A stretch of DNA of 15,722 nt from DASPFV01 sp035620975 (GTDB lineage: Bacteria > Acidobacteriota > Vicinamibacteria > Vicinamibacterales > 2-12-FULL-66-21), in NCBI GenBank assembly GCA_035620975.1, contig DASPFV010000182.1:1-15722 (forward strand), written 5' to 3'. Positions 8,710 through 15,599 of the stretch are shown here, piece after piece (positions within the stretch are counted from its first letter, which is position 1; every line of letters starts with the position of its first letter). The notes under the pieces were generated by a model. The model made no database searches and was not told the origin of the DNA. It worked only from the letters and a program-made list of their open reading frames with translations. The translations under genes and the position numbers were made by a program.

Positions 8710-9860
8710 ACGGCGATCGTGTCACCCGGACCGGCCTCGCGATCACGGCAGGCGGGCTGCTCGTGGCCGCTGCGCCGCTGCTCGCGCAGATGGCCACCGC
8801 GGACCGCGTGCGACTCGACGGCTGGTGGCCGACGAAGCCGGCGGGGACTGTAGAGGATTACGTCGGCCCGCGGGAATGCGTGCGCTGCCACGAGTCGCGA
8901 GCGTCGCAGCTCACCACGGCCATGGCTCGTACCGCGCAGCGCGCCGTCGATTCACCGGTGCTCCAATCGGGCGCTCCCCTGGAGTTCTCGGCCGGCCGGT
9001 ATGCGTTCGCGATAGCGCGCGACGGGGACCGCAGGCTCTACTCGGCGACCGACGGCCAGGAGACGGCCTCGGTCCACCTCTCGTGGGCCCTCGGCGCGGG
9101 GACGGTCGGTCAGACGTATCTCTTCGAGCGCAACGGCTCGCTGCAGGAGGCCCGCGCCAGCTTCTACGCCTCGGTGAACCGGCTCGACTTCACGCCGAAT
9201 CGCCGGCTCGACAGCCCGCGAAGTCTCGAGGAAGCGATGGCCCGGCCGGTGGGCCGCGCAGAGGCCCGGCGCTGCTTCGCCTGCCACACCACGGCATCCA
9301 GCACGTCGTCAGGCTTCGATCTCGCGCGCGCGCTTCCAGGTGTCACGTGCGAGGCGTGCCACGGTCCGGGCCGACGGCACGTGCACGCGATGGAGCGAAA
9401 GGCCCCCGCGGCCGATCGCGCGATCATGAACCCGGCACAGCTCGATGCCGCGGACTCCGTGGACTTCTGCGGCGCCTGCCACGCGACGTTCTGGGACGTG
9501 AAGCTCGCCAACGAGCGCGGCCTGGCGGCGTTGCGGTCGCAGCCACACCGCCTCCAGAGCAGCCGCTGCTGGCAGGAGGGAGACGACCGGCTCACGTGCG
9601 TCGCGTGCCACGATCCGCACAAGAAACTGGTACGGGACGCGTCCACCTACGACGCGAACTGCCTGAGCTGCCACCCGGCGTCGGGCGCCGCTCCGACAGC
9701 GTCGCGCCAACGGTCGGCCGGTCGCGCCTGCCCGACCGCCACCACGAACTGCACGAGCTGCCACATGCCGAAGTACGACGTGCCCGAGATGCACTACGCC
9801 TTCACGGATCACCTGATCCGGATCGTCAGGCCCTCCGACGCCGCCTCTCGCACTCCCTGA
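8706..9860 (+). CDS. Exported seven-heme c-type cytochrome (cytochrome c554-like superfamily)
   Basis: From the GTG at 8706 the product has 384 residues. That GTG overlaps the TPR2 stop as GTGA. GTG 8721, preceded by GAGGTGA 11 bases upstream, is a plausible alternative and keeps the signal peptide (LAITAGGLLVAAAPLLAQ, 11-28). Seven CXXCH heme sites are visible: CVRCH 58, CFACH 190, CEACH 215, CGACH 255, CVACH 298, CLSCH 319 and CTSCH 349. No CXXCK site is present, so the lysine-ligated active heme of NrfA is absent. The segments CEACHGPG, CGACH, CWQEGDD then TCVACHDPH, and CTSCHMPK followed by TDHLIRIVRP are familiar from the multiheme cytochromes that in many bacteria are fused to a C-terminal TPR region. 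Here TPRs are instead separate upstream genes. The likely role is periplasmic electron transfer; donor, acceptor and any catalysis are unknown. Confidence 0.93.
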   Translation: MNGDRVTRTGLAITAGGLLVAAAPLLAQMATADRVRLDGWWPTKPAGTVEDYVGPRECVRCHESRASQLTTAMARTAQRAVDSPVLQSGAPLEFSAGRYAFAIARDGDRRLYSATDGQETASVHLSWALGAGTVGQTYLFERNGSLQEARASFYASVNRLDFTPNRRLDSPRSLEEAMARPVGRAEARRCFACHTTASSTSSGFDLARALPGVTCEACHGPGRRHVHAMERKAPAADRAIMNPAQLDAADSVDFCGACHATFWDVKLANERGLAALRSQPHRLQSSRCWQEGDDRLTCVACHDPHKKLVRDASTYDANCLSCHPASGAAPTASRQRSAGRACPTATTNCTSCHMPKYDVPEMHYAFTDHLIRIVRPSDAASRTP

Positions 9861-9871
9861 ACGGCGCGAGT

Positions 9872-10645
9872 TCAGATGCGGTTGAACACCTCGATCGCCT
9901 TCTGCAGCGATCGGTACTTCTTGATGAACGGGACCATCTTCGTCTCGCGCTCGTCGATCTCCTGTGCCCGCTTCAGCACGTCTGCCGCGCGATCCTGCGG
10001 GACGACGACGACGCCGTCCTCGCCGGCTACGACGATGTCGCCGGGCGAGACCGTCACGCCCGCACATTCGACGGGAACCTGCTTCGCGACGCTCGCGTAG
10101 CGGCTGACGGCCGTCGCCGGAGACACCGCGCGGGCGTAGACCGGCAGATTGAGCGCGCGCAGCTCGGGCACGTCGCGCACCGCGCCGTCGAGCACCATCC
10201 CGGCCATGCCGCGCGCCTTCGCGGCCGTGCCCATGAGGCCCCCGATGGCCGCTACGTCGAGGCTGCCCTCCATCACGATGACCCCGACGTCCCCTGGCTC
10301 GGCCGCATCGATCATCTCCACCGAGTGTTTGACGGCGAGCGTCGGCGTGGCCTGCTCGGGGGGCGCAGGCTTCACGATGGCGGTGGCGGCCCGGCCCACG
10401 AACCGTCCGGCCACGTACGGGCGCACGTCGTGGGCGAGGTATCCGCGTCGTCCCACCACCTGATCCACGGCGTCCGAGACGGAAGCTACGGTCGACCGCG
10501 CGAACCCGGCGAGCAACGGATCGGAAGGAGTGGCGGCTTTCGCGGCCGCGCCCTGGCCGGCCACAGGCGCGGAGGGAACGGCGGCGAGCCCCACGAGGAG
10601 GACGCCTCCCGCAAGCACCTGGACGGCAGCACGGGACCTGTTCAT
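9872..10645 (-). CDS. Exported RraA-like protein (HMG/CHA aldolase-like fold)
   Basis: The product has 257 residues. The ATG at 10645 has a strong ribosome binding site, AAGGAG at 10653-10658, 7 bases away. Residues about 6-30 form a signal peptide (VLAGGVLLVGLAAVPSAPVAG), unusual because RraA and the related aldolases are normally cytoplasmic. The mature part has the family signatures: an AVKHSVEMIDAAEPGDVGVI stretch, the metal-site motif G136-X20-R157-D158-X2-E161 with MVLDGAVRDVPEL, and VSPGDIVVAGEDGVVVVP at 199-216. RraA proper regulates RNase E, but many family members with this motif are metal-dependent oxaloacetate decarboxylases or 4-hydroxy-4-methyl-2-oxoglutarate aldolases. Enzyme rather than RNase regulator is favoured here because of the export signal. 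Substrate unknown. It ends 11 bp from the convergent cytochrome gene. Confidence 0.88.
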   Translation of the reverse strand: MNRSRAAVQVLAGGVLLVGLAAVPSAPVAGQGAAAKAATPSDPLLAGFARSTVASVSDAVDQVVGRRGYLAHDVRPYVAGRFVGRAATAIVKPAPPEQATPTLAVKHSVEMIDAAEPGDVGVIVMEGSLDVAAIGGLMGTAAKARGMAGMVLDGAVRDVPELRALNLPVYARAVSPATAVSRYASVAKQVPVECAGVTVSPGDIVVAGEDGVVVVPQDRAADVLKRAQEIDERETKMVPFIKKYRSLQKAIEVFNRI

Positions 10646-10647
10646 CG

Positions 10648-10934
10648 TTACGCTCCTTTACTTGGGTTGATCCACGGCGTTTGCGTTTGCGTCACCTGCA
10701 CCTTGCGCGCGACCTCGCCTTCGGGTCCACGCCGATGCCTCGGCCCGACCGGCACCGTCACGAAGCCCTGCTCGATGGTCTCGCCCTGCTGGACGAAGTT
10801 GCGCCGCGGCGCGGGGCGTTGAACCCACTGCCCCTTGAGGACGAAGAAGTCAGGAGGCCGGCGGCGCTCTGGCCGGCGGCACGGAAAAGGTCACAGCGGC
10901 CGATGCGGAACACGTACACCTCCACGTCGTGCAT
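10648..10934 (-). pseudogene. Possible small gene upstream of the RraA-like gene, apparently frameshifted
   Basis: No single frame covers this gap, but two leftward frames look coding in turn. From ATG 10934 the first reads MHDVEVYVFRIGRCDLFRAA, with GC-rich third positions, then becomes Ser/Arg-rich and stops at 10758-10760. The second frame is open from 10890 to a TAA at 10648-10650; it has no ATG, and its first GTG is at 10761. It reads PDFFVLKGQWVQRP, then FVQQGETIEQGFVTVPVGP and ends TPWINPSKGA. A shift near 10850-10890 would join them into about 95 residues. The TAA lies 2 bases before the RraA-like ATG and the ribosome binding site sits inside its last codons, an arrangement typical of coupled genes. 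It could be a real frameshift, a sequencing error, or two overlapping non-coding frames. I recognise no family. Confidence 0.35.
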
Positions 10935-10935
10935 C

Positions 10936-10955
10936 ACCGGACGTGGACGTCCGGT
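10936..10955. repeat. Perfect 20-bp inverted repeat (possible operator or hairpin)
   Basis: The sequence ACCGGACGTGGACGTCCGGT has 9-base arms around a 2-base centre. As RNA or cruciform it would fold as an 8-bp stem with a 4-base loop. It lies 37 bp beyond the stop of the NAD(P)-binding reductase gene and just before the ATG at 10934 of the possible small gene. No T-run follows on either strand, so it is not a standard intrinsic terminator. A dimeric regulator site or an RNA-processing hairpin between genes is possible. The symmetry is seen directly; the function is a guess. Confidence 0.6.
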
Positions 10956-10996
10956 CGGCGATCGGACGCCAGGGAGATCATGCCCGCAGCGGACCG

Positions 10997-11899
10997 TCAG
11001 GGCAACTGCGGCAGGCCGGCGGCAAACCGTCGGGCCCAGTCCGCGAGTCGCGTCGGCTGGATTGGATAGCGCGCCAGCATCTCACCCGCGTCGAACGGCT
11101 GGGGGATGGTGGCTGTGACAGCGCCGGCCTGTAGCTGTCGGGCGAAGACGGGGTTGACAGGTCGCACCGCCGGCGCGAGCGCGCGCATCAGCCAGACGGG
11201 CATATGCGATCTCCGGGCCCTCCTGCCCGCGATGCGCTCGAAGATCTCGACCACCTGCAGCTGCGTGTGGTTGGCCGGCCCGCCGATCTCGACGATCGCG
11301 TTGATGGCGTCCGGGCGGTCCAGGGTCATGACCGCGACCACGGCGACATCGTCGACCGCCACGAAGTTGATGGGCAGCGTGCCAGGCCCGAAGATCGTGA
11401 CCTTCCGGCCGAGAACGACGGGTTCGCCGAGCATCCGGGCCCATGTTTCCATGAACGCGGTCGGGCGGAGGATGGTGTAGGGCAGCCCGCTCGCGCGCAG
11501 GTAGCCCTCGGTCGCAAGCTTGGCGGCGAAGTAGTCGATAGCGAGGAAGGGCGGCAGGAGGCGGGCGGAGGTGAAGACGAACTGCCTCACGCGGGCGGCA
11601 CGCGCCACCTCGATCAGATTGCGATTGCCCGCCTCGTCCACGGCCGACACCGGTTCCGCCTTGCCGCCGGCGAAGGCGTTGGCGGTCGTGATGACGTGCG
11701 TGGCACCGGTGCAGGCGGCCTCGAGCGACGTGCGGTCGCGCAGGTCGGCCCGCACTACCTCGACCCCGCGGGCCGCGAGCGCCCTTGCCCTGGACGGCGT
11801 ACGCGTCATGACGCGCACGCGGCGACCGGCTTCGAGCAGGCGCCTCACAATCGCCTGGCCGAGGACGCCAGTGCCTCCGGCAACGAGGACCAGCGACAT
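10997..11899 (-). CDS. NAD(P)-binding Rossmann-fold reductase, NmrA/atypical short-chain dehydrogenase type
   Basis: The product has 300 residues, normal for the family, with no signal peptide, so it is cytoplasmic. The dinucleotide-binding motif GGTGVLG is at residues 8-14, right after the first beta strand (SLVLVA). R33 after the second strand (RVRVMTRTPSRA) favours NADPH. ADLRD at 51-55 is the acidic adenine-pocket segment. FVFTSA (107-112) and YFAAK (Y123, K127) give an intact Y-x3-K pair, so catalysis is possible rather than pure redox sensing as in NmrA. The LRPTAFMETWA segment (144-154) and VAVDDVAVVAV are typical of the NmrA-like/complex-I-subunit-like atypical SDRs. It lies 76 bp downstream of the kinase stop on the same strand. 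No strong ribosome binding site precedes the ATG. Substrate unknown; quinone or isoflavone-like reductases are relatives. Confidence 0.88.
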   Translation of the reverse strand: MSLVLVAGGTGVLGQAIVRRLLEAGRRVRVMTRTPSRARALAARGVEVVRADLRDRTSLEAACTGATHVITTANAFAGGKAEPVSAVDEAGNRNLIEVARAARVRQFVFTSARLLPPFLAIDYFAAKLATEGYLRASGLPYTILRPTAFMETWARMLGEPVVLGRKVTIFGPGTLPINFVAVDDVAVVAVMTLDRPDAINAIVEIGGPANHTQLQVVEIFERIAGRRARRSHMPVWLMRALAPAVRPVNPVFARQLQAGAVTATIPQPFDAGEMLARYPIQPTRLADWARRFAAGLPQLP

Positions 11900-11975
11900 G
11901 CCGGCAGCTTATCGCGGGTCGGCGCGTCGTGCCAGAACCCGCCCGCCCGGGCCGCGAGGAGCGCTCTACTGCAGA

Positions 11976-14225
11976 TCAGCCGGCGACGCCGAGCAGGCGC
12001 TCGCCTCCGGCCTGGACGAAGGCGTCGAGCGCGCGGCGGTAATGAGTCTCGGCTTCCCCGAGCAACGCCCGGAACTCGGAGCGGTGGCGGATCGAGTCGA
12101 GCCAGGAGTCGCGCGTGAACCAGGGGTAGCAGAAGAACCCGCCCGAGATGCTGCGCGCGAAATGCTCGAGAGCTCGCTCGGGCTCGCCGAGATAGGCAAG
12201 GGCTCTCGCAAGGTAGTAGGCGCCGCACGGATCGCGAAGGGTGATTTCGTCGAGGAAGGGCCGGAACGCGTCGAGGGCCTCCGCGGGGCGTTGCTCGAAC
12301 AGCAGGGTCAGGGCCTGCACGTAGGCGCGGTACAGCTGCGGCATGGCCGCAGCGTCGGGCCTTCTCAGCGCGTCCGAGGCCTCCCGCGTGCGTCCCAGCG
12401 CCGCGAGCGAGTAGGCGCCCACGACGGGCGGATCGTCGATGTCGCTCGCGATCGCCCGATCGTAGTCGCCCAGCCCGAGAAAGGCGTGAGCAACGCTGGT
12501 GCGGACCCCGGGATCGAGCCGGCGCGCGTGGTCGTACGCCGCGACCGCCGCCTGCAGCAACCCGCAGTAGCGGCACGCGTGGACGAGGCCGGCGAAGAGC
12601 TCCGGGTCGCCGGTGCGGCGCTGCGCCAGATCGAGGAGCCGTACCATGACGGCCTCGGCTCTGCCCATCTCGACGTCGAAGCTCGCTGACAGCGTGTGGG
12701 CTATCGGCAGGTCCTGGTTGAGCTCGAGCGCCCGCCCGAAGGCCTCGCGCGCCTTCTCGTACTGCGCATCGGGCGATCCGCCCGAGTAGGTGCCGAGCAC
12801 GCGGTAGACACGTCCGAGGCGCGCCCAGGCCGGCGCGTAGTTCGGGTCGTCGGCGACGCACGCCAGGTACAGATCGCGCGCGAGCGTCCAGTTTCCCGGC
12901 TTGGTGCTCAGCTCGTTGGCCCGCAGGTAGTACTCGTACGCCTTGGCGGTGGCCGGCACGTCACGGCGGAGGCGTTGCTCGTCGCGCGCGCTGAGCGGCA
13001 GGGAGAGTGCCTCGACGACGCGCCGGCTGAGCTCGTCCTGCAGGGCGAACGTGTCGCCGAGAGGCACCTGCGACGCATGCGATGAGAGGACCGTGCCCTG
13101 CGGCGCCTCGACGAGCTGCGTGTTCACGCGGAGCTGGTCGCCCGCGCGCAGCAGTGTGCCGGTCAGGACCAGGTCCACGTCGGCTTTCGCCGCCACCGCC
13201 TCGAGGTCGGTCGCGTCGGGCGCGAACCGCGCGGCCGTCACGCTCGATCGTACGACGAGCGAGTCGAGGGTGGACAGCGAGCTGGTGATGGCGTCGGCCA
13301 GGCTGAACGCCAGGAAATCGGTCTCCGGATCCGATCGCAGGACTCGGAACGGCAGCACGAGGAGACGGCGCAGACGCTGGGCCCGCGCGACCTGGCCCGT
13401 ATCCGTGACGAGCAGCACGGCGCGGAGGTCGTCGGCCATCGCCGACGCGGACGCGTAGCGCTGCGCCGGCTTCTTCTGCAGCGCGCGGTGAATCACCCGG
13501 TCGAGCGCCGCAATCGAGAGCGCGCCGCCGAGCGCCGGCGGCTGATCCGTGAGAATCGCGTGGAACACCGCGGCCAGCGTGCGGGCCCCGGCACCGAAGG
13601 GCGGCTGCCCGGTCACCATCTCGTACAACACCACGCCCGCCGCGAACAGGTCGGCCCGCTGATCCGCCCGCTCGCCAAGCAGCTGCTCGGGCGCAAGATA
13701 CTGCGGCGTCCCGACCACCGAGCCCGGCATGGTGACCGTCATCGTCGGCAGCTCGGCGTCCGCCCGGGCGACGGGGCGTGCGAGCCCGAAGTCGAGCAGC
13801 TTCACGCCGAACGGCGTGAGAAAGATGTTCGACGGCTTGAGATCGCGGTGCACGAACCCCCGGCGATGTAGAGCGTCCAGGGCAGCCAGCACCGGCAGCT
13901 CGATCTGGACCGCCTCGGTGACGGGGAGCGCTCCCCTGGCGATGCGGGCCGACAGCGGATCGCCCTCGAGCAGCTCCATGGCGATGTAGATCTCGCCGTC
14001 CTGCTCGCCGATGTCGTACAGCTGGCAGATGTTGGGGTGGCTGATGCTGGCGGCCGTGCGGGCTTCGCGCCTGAGCCGGTCCCGAGCGGTGGCGTCCGCG
14101 TCGCAGCGCCAGGTCTTGATCGCCACCTGCCGATCGAGCTGCTCGTCGTGCGCGGCGTAGACGATGCCCATCCCCCCCTCGCCGAGCTGACGCGTGATGC
14201 GGAACCGTCCGTAGCGTTCTGGCAT
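11976..14225 (-). CDS. Cytoplasmic Ser/Thr protein kinase with TolB-like middle region and TPR C-terminus
   Basis: From the ATG at 14225 the product has 749 residues. AGGGA lies about 10 bases upstream; a TTG at 14246 would add 7 residues and is less likely. The kinase domain (6-272) is complete: glycine loop GEGGMG 15-20, VAIK lysine K37, HRDLKPSN 126-133, DFG 145-147 and GTPQYLAPE 172-180, so it should be active. The activation segment is rich in Thr (LPTMTVTMPGS), possible autophosphorylation sites. Residues 288-410 resemble the TolB/FlgO-like N-terminal region (LLVLPFRVL, FLAFSLADAITSSLS, ADVDLVLTGTLL, NTQLVEAPQGTV) often found after Acidobacterial kinases. Residues about 425-740 are degenerate TPRs. 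No membrane helix is visible. It probably senses through the C-terminal scaffold and phosphorylates local partners; target unknown. It is first in the leftward gene series. Confidence 0.93.
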   Translation of the reverse strand: MPERYGRFRITRQLGEGGMGIVYAAHDEQLDRQVAIKTWRCDADATARDRLRREARTAASISHPNICQLYDIGEQDGEIYIAMELLEGDPLSARIARGALPVTEAVQIELPVLAALDALHRRGFVHRDLKPSNIFLTPFGVKLLDFGLARPVARADAELPTMTVTMPGSVVGTPQYLAPEQLLGERADQRADLFAAGVVLYEMVTGQPPFGAGARTLAAVFHAILTDQPPALGGALSIAALDRVIHRALQKKPAQRYASASAMADDLRAVLLVTDTGQVARAQRLRRLLVLPFRVLRSDPETDFLAFSLADAITSSLSTLDSLVVRSSVTAARFAPDATDLEAVAAKADVDLVLTGTLLRAGDQLRVNTQLVEAPQGTVLSSHASQVPLGDTFALQDELSRRVVEALSLPLSARDEQRLRRDVPATAKAYEYYLRANELSTKPGNWTLARDLYLACVADDPNYAPAWARLGRVYRVLGTYSGGSPDAQYEKAREAFGRALELNQDLPIAHTLSASFDVEMGRAEAVMVRLLDLAQRRTGDPELFAGLVHACRYCGLLQAAVAAYDHARRLDPGVRTSVAHAFLGLGDYDRAIASDIDDPPVVGAYSLAALGRTREASDALRRPDAAAMPQLYRAYVQALTLLFEQRPAEALDAFRPFLDEITLRDPCGAYYLARALAYLGEPERALEHFARSISGGFFCYPWFTRDSWLDSIRHRSEFRALLGEAETHYRRALDAFVQAGGERLLGVAG

Positions 14226-14543
14226 GCGCGATGATCCCTGAGGCAATCGCCCATTATAGGGGAGCGCGAACAGCTCAGGTGGCGACCCCGCCAGTCGACA
14301 GCCGACATCGAGCGAATGATCGCGGGGGCTCGGGACCCACCGGGTTCAGGATCTGGCCTGGACGGCGGTGCAGGCACGTCGGGGCGTCGCTGCTGACAGT
14401 GCTGGCCCGGCTTCGGCGAGTGTGGCCGCTGACTTCGTTGAGGTTCAAAAACGCAACGAGGTCGTCGCGCCGTAGCGTGAGTCCTCCCGCCGCCACAACT
14501 CGCCTTGCGACCTGGCTGACAGGGAGGGAGTACGATAGCGCCC
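14226..14543. other. 318-bp divergent intergenic region between kinase and GH43-like gene
   Basis: The kinase side holds the -10 hexamer described separately. The middle (14259-14500) is GC-rich without a convincing gene on either strand; leftward readings here have mixed third positions and would overlap the glycosidase start. The only A+T-rich patch is TTCAAAAACG near 14444-14455. A purine run GGGAGGGAG at 14522-14530 precedes the glycosidase ATG by 13 bases, farther than usual for a ribosome binding site. I see no tRNA, small-RNA hairpin or repeat array. Confidence 0.6.
14253..14258 (-). promoter_or_regulatory. Putative -10 hexamer for the kinase gene
   Basis: On the leftward strand this reads TATAAT, the perfect sigma-70-type consensus, 27 bases before the kinase ATG, which puts transcription start about 15-20 bases before the ATG. 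The hexamer 17 bases upstream is CACCTG, a poor -35, so the promoter may be weak or activator-dependent. A perfect TATAAT is rare by chance in DNA this GC-rich, and its position fits. Confidence 0.5.
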
Positions 14544-15599
14544 ATGGTGCCGCTCCCTTTCTGGCTCGTGGCGCTGGTCGTCGTCCTCCAGGCGCCCGCT
14601 TCCACTTCGCAGGATCCACCGTCCCTGTTCGGGAAGGGGCCGTCGGCCGAAGCCGGCCACCGATCGCAGATCCGGATCCGCGATCCGTTCGTCCTTCCCG
14701 ATCGCGACGCGAGGGTCTACTACATCTACGGCACTACCAACCGCGGGCTGAGCCCGACCGACCCGCGCAAGGAAGTGGTCGTCTACAGGAGTGCGGATCT
14801 CGTGAACTGGGGCGAGCCGATTACCGCGTGGGCCGTGCCCTCGACGCACTGGGGGCACGAAACGGTGTGGGCGCCCGAGGTGCACCGCTACAACGGCCGC
14901 TACTATCTCTTCGTCACGCTGACATCGGCCGATCCGCTGCCGACGCCGCCGGGGCGTCCGCCCAATGTGAGGCGCGGCACCGAGATCCTGGTCGCCGATC
15001 GGCCGGAGGGACCATTCGAGCCCCTCGGTCACGGATCGCAGACGCCGCGCGACTGGATGGCGCTCGACGGCACGCTCGTGATCGAGGATGGCGTGCCCTA
15101 CATGGCGTTCGCCCGCGAGTGGATCCAGGTGGAGGACGGCACGATCGAGCTGATGCCGCTTACCCCTGATCTGGCGCGGGCCGCTGGCGCGCCCGCGACG
15201 CTGTTTCGCGCCAGCGACGCGCCCTGGACGCGCTGCCGCAGCGATCTTGGCGAGCTCTTTCAGGGCCGGCGCTACCATGCCTCGGTCACCGACGGTCCGT
15301 GGTTGCACCGCACGAAGACCGGCACGCTGATCATGCTGTGGAGCAGCTACGGACCGACGAAGTACGCGGTTGGGCAGTCCACATCGTCGAGTGGCCGGCT
15401 GGCCGGGCCCTGGGTGCAGGAAGCGCAGCCGCTCTGGAGCGACGATGGGGGACACCCGATGCTGTTCCGGACGTTCGACGATCGCCTGGTGATGGCGATC
15501 CACCAGCCGAACCGGCGCGTGGAGCGGGCGCGGTTCTTCGAGATGGACGACAGCGGCGATCTGTTGAGGATCGTGCGCGAGATCGGCGACTCGCGATGA
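14544..15599 (+). CDS. Secreted GH43-like five-bladed beta-propeller glycosidase
   Basis: The product has 351 residues, with a signal peptide at about 1-22 (FWLVALVVVLQAPAS). The mature part follows the GH43 plan: RIRDPFVL with D47 as general base near the start of blade 1, YYIYGTTN, VYRSADLVNWG, WAPEVHRYNGRYYLF (W109-F123), and ALDGTLVIEDGVPYM with D175 as the second acidic residue. In the third catalytic position the segment is VTDGPWLHRTKTG, so D250 replaces the Glu of the usual EGP motif. Then come LIMLWSSYG and GGHPMLF with H304. GH43 enzymes release arabinose, xylose or galactose from plant polysaccharides by inversion; the exact linkage cannot be predicted. Secretion fits soil polysaccharide breakdown. 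It stands alone, divergent from the kinase, with no sugar transporter next to it. The start is fixed by the ATG, although its ribosome binding site is distant. Confidence 0.85.
   Translation: MVPLPFWLVALVVVLQAPASTSQDPPSLFGKGPSAEAGHRSQIRIRDPFVLPDRDARVYYIYGTTNRGLSPTDPRKEVVVYRSADLVNWGEPITAWAVPSTHWGHETVWAPEVHRYNGRYYLFVTLTSADPLPTPPGRPPNVRRGTEILVADRPEGPFEPLGHGSQTPRDWMALDGTLVIEDGVPYMAFAREWIQVEDGTIELMPLTPDLARAAGAPATLFRASDAPWTRCRSDLGELFQGRRYHASVTDGPWLHRTKTGTLIMLWSSYGPTKYAVGQSTSSSGRLAGPWVQEAQPLWSDDGGHPMLFRTFDDRLVMAIHQPNRRVERARFFEMDDSGDLLRIVREIGDSR

Noticed and set aside
8825..10822. A 665-codon rightward frame overlapping the cytochrome and running through the RraA-like gene
   Set aside because: It has no CXXCH motifs in this frame and crosses two well-supported genes on opposite strands.
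10681..11118. Rightward 145-codon frame over the gap before the RraA-like gene
   Set aside because: It runs into the antisense of the reductase gene and is Arg/Pro-rich. The leftward frames in this gap fit their neighbours better, though the gap remains uncertain.
14275..14619. Leftward 114-codon frame over the glycosidase promoter region
   Set aside because: It starts inside the glycosidase signal-peptide coding region, has no ribosome binding site and matches no family I know.
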